Shown: piece after piece, positions 32,939-40,539 of the stretch
How the letters are laid out: each line of letters opens with the position of its first letter
Numbering within the stretch: position 1 is the stretch's first letter
DNA from: JBKEAJ01 sp047975005
Lineage (GTDB): Bacteria; Bacteroidota; Bacteroidia; Bacteroidales; Prolixibacteraceae
Assembly: GCA_047975005.1 (NCBI GenBank)
Contig: JBKECW010000034.1
Location: forward strand, 1 to 64,000
DNA length: 64,000 bases
Reading direction: 5' to 3'
Position numbers and translations under genes: made by a program
The notes under the pieces: generated by a model
What the model was told of the DNA's origin: nothing
What the model saw: the letters and a program-made list of their open reading frames with translations, nothing else
Database searches by the model: none

Positions 32939-35638
32939 CTAGATATTTGCCAAAGCCGCTGCAACGCGTGCGATAGGCACTCTGTACGGCGAACAGCTGA
33001 CATAGTCCATCCCTGCGGAGTTAAAGAAGTCTACTGATGCAGGATCTCCACCATGCTCTCCACATATTCCAACCTTGAGATTTGCATTACCAGACTTACC
33101 TTTCTCTATACCCACCTTAACTAACTCGCCAACACCTTCTTTATCAAGTGTCTGAAATGGGTCTGCGGACAATATTTTTTTATCTACATATGCTTCTAAA
33201 AATTTACCTGCATCATCCCTTGAATATCCGAATGTCATCTGAGTCAGGTCATTAGTTCCAAACGAGAAGAACTCGCAATGCTTAGCAATTGCATCGGCAG
33301 TGATTGCAGCTCTCGGAGTTTCTATCATTGTACCAATCAAAAAATCGACTTTTTCACCTTGTTCGTCGAAAACAGTCTGAGCTGTACTCCTAATTACCTT
33401 TGCTTGATTTTCTAACTCTTGGTATGTTCCTACCAGTGGAATCATTATCTCTGGCACCGGAGTCAGCCCTTTACGTTTGCAGCTAATTGCTGCTTCTATA
33501 ATGGCACGTGTCTGCATCTCGGTTATTTCGGGGTACGTAACTCCAAGTCGGCAACCTCTGTGTCCTAACATTGGGTTGAACTCTTCCAATTTGGATATAG
33601 CTGTTTTTACTTCCTCTAGCGTGATTTTCATCTCCTCAGCAAGCTCTTTTTGAGTAACCTGTTGATGTGGCACAAACTCATGCAATGGCGGATCTAGGAG
33701 TCTTATTGTAACACCTTTGTCATCCATCACTTCGAAGATTCCTTCAAAATCCTGACGTTGATATGGCAACAACTCTGCAAGTGCTGTCTTTCTCCCCTCT
33801 TTTGTTGATGACAGTATCATTTTGCGCATAGATTTTATTCTATCGCCATCGAAAAACATGTGCTCTGTTCTGCAAAGTCCTATTCCGGTCGCTCCAAATT
33901 TTAGTGCTATGGATGCATCTTGCGGAGTATCGGCATTGGTTCTGATTTTTAATCGAGAGTACTTGTCTGCCAATTTCATTACGGTCTCAAAATCCTCGGT
34001 TATTGCAGCGTCTTGTGTCGGAACCTTGCCTTCGTACACTTCACCGGTTGAGCCATTAAGAGAAATCCAGTCTCCTTCGTTGTAGGTAGTTTTGCCCACA
34101 GTCAGGGTTCTATTTTTGTAATCTATCCTAATTGCCCCTGCCCCCGACACACAGCATTTTCCCATACCTCGGGCAACTACTGCCGCATGTGATGTCATAC
34201 CACCTCTGGCAGTAAGTATTCCTTGGGCTGTGTGCATTCCTTCTAAGTCTTCTGGAGATGTCTCAACCCTTACCAATATGCTTTTTTCATACTTTGACGC
34301 TTCGTCTGCAAAGAATACTACTTGTCCTGTCGCTGCTCCTGGAGATGCCGGAAGTCCTTTTGCTATAACGCCTGCAGTCTTTAAGGCATTGGTATCGAAT
34401 ACCGGATGCAGTAATTCATTCAATTTATCAGGCTCTATACGTTTTAGAGCTGTTTTTTCGTCTATTTTTCCCTCGTCTAAGAAGTCGCTTGCAATTTTCA
34501 CCATTGCCGCACCTGTGCGTTTTCCGCTCCTTGTCTGCAGCAGCCAAAGTTTGCCGTCTTGAATTGTAAATTCAAGATCCTGCATATCAGAATAATGCGC
34601 CTCTAGTTTCTTCTGCGTCTCCATCAATTCTGCAAATATAACAGGCATTGTTTCTTCTAGAGATGGATATTCTGATGCTCTTGTTGCTTCATCGACATTT
34701 GCTAGTGTAGCCCAAATCTTAGAGCCCTCCAATGTGATTTGCTGCGGAGTTCTTATTCCTGCAACAACATCTTCGCCTTGAGCATTTATTAGATACTCTC
34801 CATTAAACACATTGATTCCAGTTGCTGCATCTCTGGTAAATGCTACTCCTGTACCCGAAGTATTGCCCATGTTTCCAAACACCATAGCCTGAACATTAAC
34901 AGCCGTCCCCCACTCTCCGGGAATACCATTCAGCTTGCGATAAAGGATCGCTCTGTCGTTGTTCCAACTTCCAAAAACTGCTCCCACAGCTCCCCACAAT
35001 TGCTCCCACGGATCGTCGGGAAATGTCCTGTTTAGTTTTTTGTGTACAACTTCCTTGAAGTCTCTAACCAAGCTCTTCAAATCATCTACACTTAAATCAC
35101 TATCCTTTTCTACTCCTCTTTTATGTTTAAGGTCTTCTATAATCTTTTCGAAGGGATCTATCTCTGTCTTAGATTCAGGCTTCATGCCTAATACTACATC
35201 TCCATACATCTGCACAAAACGCCTATACGAATCCCATGCAAACCACTCGTTTCCGGAACGTTTTGCCAGACCCTCGACAGCACTATCGTTCAATCCTAAA
35301 TTTAATACAGTATCCATCATTCCGGGCATTGAAACTCTCGCTCCCGACCTAACCGACACCAAACAGGGGTTTGAGTTACTGCCAAACTCGGTTCCCATAA
35401 TTTGCTCAATATTTCGAACAGCACTCTCAACCTCAGACTTAATACTATTGAATGTTTCTTCTTCGCCTTTTTCATAATATAGAGAACATACTTCTGTATT
35501 GATAGTAAACCCCGGCGGAACAGGAATGCCAATTGAGTTCATCTCTGCAAGGTTAGCTCCTTTCCCACCTAATTCATTTTTCATTGATGCTTTGCCCTCG
35601 GCAATGCCATTCCCAAATGTGTATACGTACTTAGTCAT
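32939..35638 (-). CDS. ppdK: Pyruvate, phosphate dikinase
   Basis: PPDK interconverts pyruvate + ATP + Pi and PEP + AMP + PPi. In anaerobic Bacteroidota it is used in PPi-linked glycolysis or gluconeogenesis. The 899 residues include the N-terminal ATP-grasp start YVYTFGNGIAEGKASMKNELGGKGANLAEM, the central phospho-His domain with GILTARGGMTSHAAVVARGMGKCCVSG (catalytic His in TSHA), and the C-terminal PEP/pyruvate barrel with GIGLCRTEHMFF, GTMIETPRAA, FFSFGTNDLTQMTFGYSRDDAGKFL and GICGEHGGDP. All signatures are intact. Confidence 0.98.
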   Translation of the reverse strand: MTKYVYTFGNGIAEGKASMKNELGGKGANLAEMNSIGIPVPPGFTINTEVCSLYYEKGEEETFNSIKSEVESAVRNIEQIMGTEFGSNSNPCLVSVRSGARVSMPGMMDTVLNLGLNDSAVEGLAKRSGNEWFAWDSYRRFVQMYGDVVLGMKPESKTEIDPFEKIIEDLKHKRGVEKDSDLSVDDLKSLVRDFKEVVHKKLNRTFPDDPWEQLWGAVGAVFGSWNNDRAILYRKLNGIPGEWGTAVNVQAMVFGNMGNTSGTGVAFTRDAATGINVFNGEYLINAQGEDVVAGIRTPQQITLEGSKIWATLANVDEATRASEYPSLEETMPVIFAELMETQKKLEAHYSDMQDLEFTIQDGKLWLLQTRSGKRTGAAMVKIASDFLDEGKIDEKTALKRIEPDKLNELLHPVFDTNALKTAGVIAKGLPASPGAATGQVVFFADEASKYEKSILVRVETSPEDLEGMHTAQGILTARGGMTSHAAVVARGMGKCCVSGAGAIRIDYKNRTLTVGKTTYNEGDWISLNGSTGEVYEGKVPTQDAAITEDFETVMKLADKYSRLKIRTNADTPQDASIALKFGATGIGLCRTEHMFFDGDRIKSMRKMILSSTKEGRKTALAELLPYQRQDFEGIFEVMDDKGVTIRLLDPPLHEFVPHQQVTQKELAEEMKITLEEVKTAISKLEEFNPMLGHRGCRLGVTYPEITEMQTRAIIEAAISCKRKGLTPVPEIMIPLVGTYQELENQAKVIRSTAQTVFDEQGEKVDFLIGTMIETPRAAITADAIAKHCEFFSFGTNDLTQMTFGYSRDDAGKFLEAYVDKKILSADPFQTLDKEGVGELVKVGIEKGKSGNANLKVGICGEHGGDPASVDFFNSAGMDYVSCSPYRVPIARVAAALANI

Positions 35639-35662
35639 ATCAAACTGTTTATTTATTCAAGC

Positions 35663-35696
35663 CAAATATAGACAATATTATCTATATGTTAGCAAA
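35663..35696 (-). promoter_or_regulatory. Bacteroidota-type promoter for ppdK
   Basis: On the minus strand, TTTG (35696-35693), a 22-nt spacer and TATATTTG (35670-35663) match the consensus. The leader to the ATG at 35638 would be about 20 nt. Confidence 0.6.
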
Positions 35697-35761
35697 AAAT
35701 CACATTAAAATAAAATATTAATTTATTCTATATTATCATCAACAACTGATGAATGCTGTAT

Positions 35762-35793
35762 TTTGCAGGATTAACTAAAGTTTATTACTTTCG
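35762..35793 (+). promoter_or_regulatory. Promoter of rnpB
   Basis: TTTG (35762-35765), a 20-nt spacer and TACTTTCG (35786-35793, one base from TAnnTTTG). The predicted start near 35798 agrees with the first base of the RNase P RNA P1 helix, which supports both calls. Confidence 0.7.
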
Positions 35794-35798
35794 CACTA

Positions 35799-36170
35799 AG
35801 CAGATCGTTCTATCGCTGCCGAATAATTCGGGAGAGGAAAGTCCGGACAACGCAGAGCACCATACTTTCTAACAGAAAGCAAGGCGTGAGCTTTGAGTAA
35901 TATAACAGAGAATAACCGCCTTCGGGTAAGGGTGAAAAGGTGAGGTAAGAGCTCACCGGAGGCTATGGCAACATAGTCTGCCGTATATCTTATGGGTTGC
36001 AAGACCAAATATACTCTAATTCTTGCTATGCAAGTCTGAAGTTGCTCGCTTCAGTTTCACCTAGTGAATGTTTAGAGGGGGTAGGTTGCTTGAGCCCGTT
36101 GGAAACAACGGACCTAGACAAATGATAGAAACTCCTTTGAGGTGTACAGAATCCGGCTTACAGATCTGCT
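35799..36170 (+). ncRNA. rnpB: RNase P RNA (class A)
   Basis: This is the catalytic RNA that matures tRNA 5' ends. P1 is formed by AGCAGATC (35799-35806) and GATCTGCT (36163-36170). The conserved GAGGAAAGTCCGGAC (CR-I/P4 5' strand) is at about 35833-35847, and ACAGAATCCGGCTTA (CR-V/P4 3' strand) is at 36146-36160. AGGGTGAAAAGGTGAGGTAAGAGCTCACCGG carries the CR-II/III region (P10-P12), and GGTTGCTTGAGCCCGTT fits the loop close to the 3' end. Seven T after 36170 look like the terminator. The total of about 372 nt is normal. The last 13 nt overlap the end of the opposing glycosyl-phosphate transferase gene. Confidence 0.95.
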
Positions 36171-37219
36171 TTTTTTCTCTTTCTTAGTTCAAATATAGGT
36201 ATTGAATACATAACCAAACTAATAAGCAGTATTGCAATCAACTTAACGGACTCATTATCAACAAACCGCTGCATTGCAAATGCTATCAATATTATAAAGA
36301 TATTCACTCCTCCAATTATAAAAGAGGCTTTACGATGCTTATACCCTAGCTCTAAGAAGCTGTGATGGATATGATTTTTATCCGGCTTGAATGGCGAATT
36401 TCCATTTTTGATTCTTATAAAAAACACTCTGAGCGTATCTGTAAGAGGATATGCTATAATAGCATACAGCACTGATGGTGACACTATTACTGATGCCGCA
36501 ACATCGCGAGCGTTCAAATATCTTATGGAAAGAATCGCAATACTCAAACCCACAAGCATCGAACCAGTATCGCCCATAAACAGTTTGTTTCTAAGCCCAA
36601 AAACATTGTACATAAAAAAAGAGCTCAGGACGCCTACCAAAGAAGCCGCAAAAATAGCATATTGGTAGTCTCCTCGGCAAGTAAATATAATTGCAAATGC
36701 TAATGATGATACAATGCCTACGCCCGATGCCAAACCGTCAATTCCATCTATCAGGTTAAATCCGTTAACAATAAGCATAATCATAAATACCGTTACGAGA
36801 ATAGAGATCCAATATGGCACAGCAGAATTGGTAATAAATCCATGAAAATCTTTTATGTATAAATCTGCTGCAAACATCACTATTGCCGCAGCAATTAGCT
36901 GAATTAATGATTTAGATTTTGCAGAGACATCAAGTATATCATCCTTTATTCCTATATAAAAGAGAATGGTTAGAGCAACCATTATATATGGCAACTCTTC
37001 AAAAGAGTACTTGTATGAGAACATAGCAGGAGACACAACTAGAGCCAGAAATATTGCTGCTCCGCCAAGTGTCGGCACTTTACGTGTATTTACCTTTCTC
37101 TCACCCGGTTCGTCATACAAATGTTTCTCTCGTGCAATTGCCAATATACTGGGAATGCTATAATGTCCGATAATGAAACTTGATAAAACTGCTAAAATAA
37201 CTAAGACTAAATCTACCAT
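36158..37219 (-). CDS. WecA/MraY-family undecaprenyl-phosphate sugar-1-phosphate transferase
   Basis: This is a multi-helix inner-membrane enzyme of glycosyltransferase family 4, closest in pattern to WecA/TagO, which load GlcNAc-1-P (or a similar sugar) onto undecaprenyl phosphate to begin O-antigen, capsule or ECA synthesis. The ATG at 37219 is preferred over GTG at 37243. Motifs are DEPGERKVNTRKVPTLGG, DDILDVSAKSKSLIQL, FNLIDGIDGLASG, MGDTGSMLVGL and the HIHHSFLELGYKHR loop that distinguishes WecA-like enzymes from MraY. About ten helices; 353 residues. The stop lies within the 3' end of rnpB. No other O-antigen genes are near. Confidence 0.9.
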   Translation of the reverse strand: MVDLVLVILAVLSSFIIGHYSIPSILAIAREKHLYDEPGERKVNTRKVPTLGGAAIFLALVVSPAMFSYKYSFEELPYIMVALTILFYIGIKDDILDVSAKSKSLIQLIAAAIVMFAADLYIKDFHGFITNSAVPYWISILVTVFMIMLIVNGFNLIDGIDGLASGVGIVSSLAFAIIFTCRGDYQYAIFAASLVGVLSSFFMYNVFGLRNKLFMGDTGSMLVGLSIAILSIRYLNARDVAASVIVSPSVLYAIIAYPLTDTLRVFFIRIKNGNSPFKPDKNHIHHSFLELGYKHRKASFIIGGVNIFIILIAFAMQRFVDNESVKLIAILLISLVMYSIPIFELRKRKKADL

Positions 37220-37308
37220 AATAATATATACGTATATAGACACAAAGGTAATAAAAATTTATTGAGAACCTATTTTTTTTTAGCTTTGCTGTTAAACAAT
37301 AATACAAG

Positions 37309-37959
37309 GTGAACAAGAACAAATCTAAAGCGAATTTATTTAGCGAGCTCATAAATTATTTTCAGGCAACCATGCCTGTTGCCGAGACAGAGTTGGTATA
37401 TAGCAATCCTTACGAATTGCTGGTTGCTGTAATTTTATCAGCACAATGCACAGACAAGAGGGTAAACATAGTAACGCCCCACTTTTTTGACAAGTTTCCC
37501 ACTCCAGAGGTATTGGCGGCAAGTTCGGTAGATGAAATATTAGAGACTATTAAATCTATTTCGTACCCCAACAACAAGGCTAAGCATTTGCATGGAATGG
37601 CAAATATGCTAACGACTACCTTTGAGTCAAAGGTGCCGAGCGACATCGACGAACTTCAGAAACTTCCTGGTGTAGGTCGCAAGACTGCCAATGTCATTGC
37701 ATCAGTGGTATTCAATAAACCGGCAATGGCTGTTGACACTCATGTTTTCAGGGTTTCTGAGAGGATAGGACTGACAACAAACAGCAAGTCTCCTCTTGAG
37801 ACTGAGAAAACCTTGGTAAGATATTTCCCCGACGAGTTAATTCCCAAAGCGCATCATTGGCTAATTCTTCATGGCAGATATGTCTGCCTAGCACGAAAGC
37901 CCAAGTGCTCCGAATGCGGTCTTTCTTATTTGTGCCGATACTTTAGTCAACACATTTAA
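37309..37959 (+). CDS. nth: Endonuclease III
   Basis: This DNA glycosylase/AP lyase acts on oxidised pyrimidines. The start codon is GTG (37309); the next ATG (codon 22) would remove the first helix of the fold. The helix-hairpin-helix is LPGVGRKTANV with the catalytic Lys, then MAVDTHVFRVSERIGL with the catalytic Asp. The 4Fe-4S cluster site CLARKPKCSECGLSYLC gives C-x6-C-x2-C-x5-C. 216 residues, normal. A TAGCTTTGC -7 element at 37281-37289 is a likely promoter. Confidence 0.96.
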   Translation: MNKNKSKANLFSELINYFQATMPVAETELVYSNPYELLVAVILSAQCTDKRVNIVTPHFFDKFPTPEVLAASSVDEILETIKSISYPNNKAKHLHGMANMLTTTFESKVPSDIDELQKLPGVGRKTANVIASVVFNKPAMAVDTHVFRVSERIGLTTNSKSPLETEKTLVRYFPDELIPKAHHWLILHGRYVCLARKPKCSECGLSYLCRYFSQHI

Positions 37960-37972
37960 AGTTTCGGTTAGA

Positions 37973-39172
37973 CTAATTCTCGTCAAAGAATCGTGCCAGA
38001 CCTCCCAATGCCGTTTCTTTGTACAGTAGGGGCAAGTCGTGTCCGGTCTGTCGCATTGCTGTTACTACTTTATCAAAGGATATATGATGCTGTCCGTCTG
38101 ATATTAGCGAATAGGTAGCGTGCGATAATGACCGCAGTGATGCGAAAGCATTTCTTTCGATGCAAGGTATTTGCACTAAGCCTCTAATCGGATCGCAGGT
38201 TAGTCCCAGGTGATGCTCTAGCCCCATTTCGGCGGCATATTCGATTTGCAATGGTGTTCCTCCTTGCATTTGTGTTGCAGCACCCGATGCCATGGCGCAA
38301 GCAACACCTACCTCTCCCTGGCATCCAACTTCTGCCCCCGAGATTGAGGCATTCTTTTTAACGATGTTGCCTATCAGTCCTGCTGTTGCCAATGCTTTAA
38401 TTATTTTCCGATCGTTCATTTCGTAGGATGTTTTCATAAAGTAGCATACTGCAGGTAGGACGCCACAAGCGCCACAAGTAGGAGCTGCAACAACGACATG
38501 TCCCGACGCATTCTCTTCAGACACTGCCAATGAATAGGCAAATAGGTTTGCATTGCGCTTCATGCTTTTTGAGAATGAACGACCTCGTTCATAATAGGTG
38601 TGTGCTTTTCGCTGTAGTTTTAATATACCCGGCAACTGCCCCTCTTCGTTCAGTCCTCTTTTTATGCAGTCTTGCATGGTATCCCAAACAAGAGCTAAAT
38701 AGTCTTCTATATCTTTGCCTTCAAACTCATATACGAGTTCCCACATATTACGTCCGTTTTCCTTACACCAGTTCAGTACTTCTTGCATATTCTTAAACGG
38801 ATATACATCTGCGGTATCTTCAGACTTGCCTGTTGTTGATATTGCTCCTCCCCCCACACTGAAATAGGTTTGCGAATTTACAAGTTCTCCAGACTCTGAA
38901 TAAGCCTCAAATTTCATAGCATTTGGATGTTCTGGAAGAAACTCATCCGGTTTCCAGATAATTTTCTCCAATTTCCCTTTCAGGGCATCTTCAATCGCCT
39001 TGTCGGTAAGGTGCCCATGCCCTGTTGCAGCAAGAGCTCCATATAGAGTAACCAAGAACTTATCTGCACTTTCGTTTTGAGAGGCAAAATTTGTAGCTGC
39101 TTTGTAAGGAGCCATAGTATGGCTACTTGATGGTCCATGACCAATTCGATACAATTCTTTTAAGGACTTCAT
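37973..39172 (-). CDS. sdaA: L-serine ammonia-lyase (4Fe-4S, single-chain)
   Basis: This enzyme deaminates L-serine to pyruvate and ammonia using an oxygen-labile 4Fe-4S cluster. The single chain has the beta domain first (MKSLKELYRIGHGPSSSHTMAPYKAA) and then the alpha domain with VVAAPTCGACGVLPAVCYFM, GAEVGCQGEVGVACAMASGA and LTCDPIRGLVQIPCIERNAF, containing the cluster Cys. The 399 residues are consistent with the fused form. Serine degradation suits an amino-acid-fermenting anaerobe. It converges with nth, 13 bp between the stops. Confidence 0.95.
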   Translation of the reverse strand: MKSLKELYRIGHGPSSSHTMAPYKAATNFASQNESADKFLVTLYGALAATGHGHLTDKAIEDALKGKLEKIIWKPDEFLPEHPNAMKFEAYSESGELVNSQTYFSVGGGAISTTGKSEDTADVYPFKNMQEVLNWCKENGRNMWELVYEFEGKDIEDYLALVWDTMQDCIKRGLNEEGQLPGILKLQRKAHTYYERGRSFSKSMKRNANLFAYSLAVSEENASGHVVVAAPTCGACGVLPAVCYFMKTSYEMNDRKIIKALATAGLIGNIVKKNASISGAEVGCQGEVGVACAMASGAATQMQGGTPLQIEYAAEMGLEHHLGLTCDPIRGLVQIPCIERNAFASLRSLSHATYSLISDGQHHISFDKVVTAMRQTGHDLPLLYKETALGGLARFFDEN

Positions 39173-39265
39173 ACATTTTCTTTAAATACACCCTAACATT
39201 CTAAATTTAAATATTACTAGGCAAAGGCTGTCTACTATCTATAATATTTTTTTGTTTCTAATCTT

Positions 39266-40333
39266 CTATGCATTTATATTCTCTGCAATCCAATCACCGA
39301 CTTCCGAGGTAGAGTACGCCTTCCCGTCTCCCGAAATATCCTCAGTCACAATACCTTGTTCTAATGAATGGTTAACAGCATCTCGGATCATTCGCCCTTC
39401 CTCTTCGAGCTTGAAAGCATATTCAAACATCATTGCTGCCGACAGTATTGTAGCTACCGGGTTTGCTATATTTTTGCCTGCTGCTTGTGGATACGAGCCG
39501 TGTATAGGCTCGAAAACCGAAGTGTGTATACCTATTGAAGCGGAAGGCAACAAGCCAAGCGAGCCTGTGATAACGCTAGCTTCGTCTGTGAGTATATCTC
39601 CAAACATGTTTTCTGTTACCATAACATCAAACTTCTTAGGCCACTGAACAATCTGCATTGCGGCATTGTCAACAAACATAAACTCTGTCTCAATATCTGG
39701 ATACGAACCTTTGATTTCTTGCGTTGTTTCTCTCCACAGTCTAGATGTTGCAAGAACATTAGCCTTGTCTACTACCGTGAGTTTTTTATTTCTTTGTCCT
39801 GCAAATTCGTATGCCAGTTTTAAGATTCTTCTAATTTCGTCTTTTGTGTAGGTACAGCTGTCGAATGCCGCATTGCCATCTTCGCTGCGTCCCTGAGGCT
39901 GTCCAAAATAAATTCCTCCTGTAAGCTCGCGTATACAAATAAAATCTGCTCCTTCAACAAGTTCTTTCTTCAGTGGTGATTTATGAAGCAATGAGGGGAA
40001 GGTTGCAATAGGACGAATATTGGCATACAATCCCAGCTCCTTTCGCATTTTAAGTAGGCCCTGCTCGGGTCTTACTTTGGCGTTGGGGTTGTTGTCAAAC
40101 TTTGGATCTCCGATAGCTCCAAAAAGTACAGCATCAGAGGCCATACATATGTCGTGGGTTTCTTTAGGATAAGGATCGCCCACTTCATCAATAGCTATTG
40201 CTCCTGTCAAGGCGGTCTTATACGACAACTCGTGTCCTTTCTTATCGCATACTATTTTTACTACTTTCAGAGCCTGTTCGACTATTTCGGGACCTATGCC
40301 GTCACCTGGCAATACAGCAATATTTAGTTTCAT
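39266..40333 (-). CDS. leuB: 3-isopropylmalate dehydrogenase
   Basis: LeuB oxidises and decarboxylates 3-isopropylmalate in leucine synthesis, using NAD. The 355 residues include IAVLPGDGIGPEIVEQALKVV, the Arg motif VRPEQGLLKMRKELGLYANIRP, the Tyr in RELTGGIYFGQPQGR, the Lys in VVDKANVLATSRLW, and DEASVITGSLGLLPSAS with the NAD-binding GSYPQAAGKNIANPVATIL. No leuA, leuC or leuD lies in this window, so leuB is isolated from the rest of the pathway. Leader region in a separate entry. Confidence 0.97.
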   Translation of the reverse strand: MKLNIAVLPGDGIGPEIVEQALKVVKIVCDKKGHELSYKTALTGAIAIDEVGDPYPKETHDICMASDAVLFGAIGDPKFDNNPNAKVRPEQGLLKMRKELGLYANIRPIATFPSLLHKSPLKKELVEGADFICIRELTGGIYFGQPQGRSEDGNAAFDSCTYTKDEIRRILKLAYEFAGQRNKKLTVVDKANVLATSRLWRETTQEIKGSYPDIETEFMFVDNAAMQIVQWPKKFDVMVTENMFGDILTDEASVITGSLGLLPSASIGIHTSVFEPIHGSYPQAAGKNIANPVATILSAAMMFEYAFKLEEEGRMIRDAVNHSLEQGIVTEDISGDGKAYSTSEVGDWIAENINA

Positions 40334-40401
40334 CTGTTTATATTTTGTTTTTTTTAGTCGCTACTGTCTTATCGGCAGACGGTTATATTTTGACAAAAGC
40401 T

Positions 40402-40491
40402 TTATTTTTTTTTCGCTTCACTGTACAACAGCTCATTAGGGCAATCAGTTTGAGACTCTGATACAGTGCTTTGATTTTTTAATTTATTCAT
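40402..40491 (-). other. Possible short leader ORF (29 codons) upstream of leuB
   Basis: The 206-bp gap 40334-40539 holds a TACATTTG -7 element on the minus strand (40506-40499). An ATG at 40491 lies almost at the predicted transcript start. The frame encodes 29 residues ending in AKKK before a TAA at 40404-40402, and an A-rich stretch follows. It contains only two Leu-rich codons in a row (ELLYS), so it is not a classical leucine attenuator. It may be meaningless; recorded because it is the only structure in the leader. Confidence 0.25.
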
Positions 40492-40539
40492 TGCGCTACA
40501 AATGTAATCAAATATGCCTTACCGAACGATTAATCTATG

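Noticed and set aside
34959..35477. 172-codon frame opposite ppdK
   Set aside because: Antisense to a highly conserved enzyme; Ser/Leu/Phe-rich with no recognisable motif.
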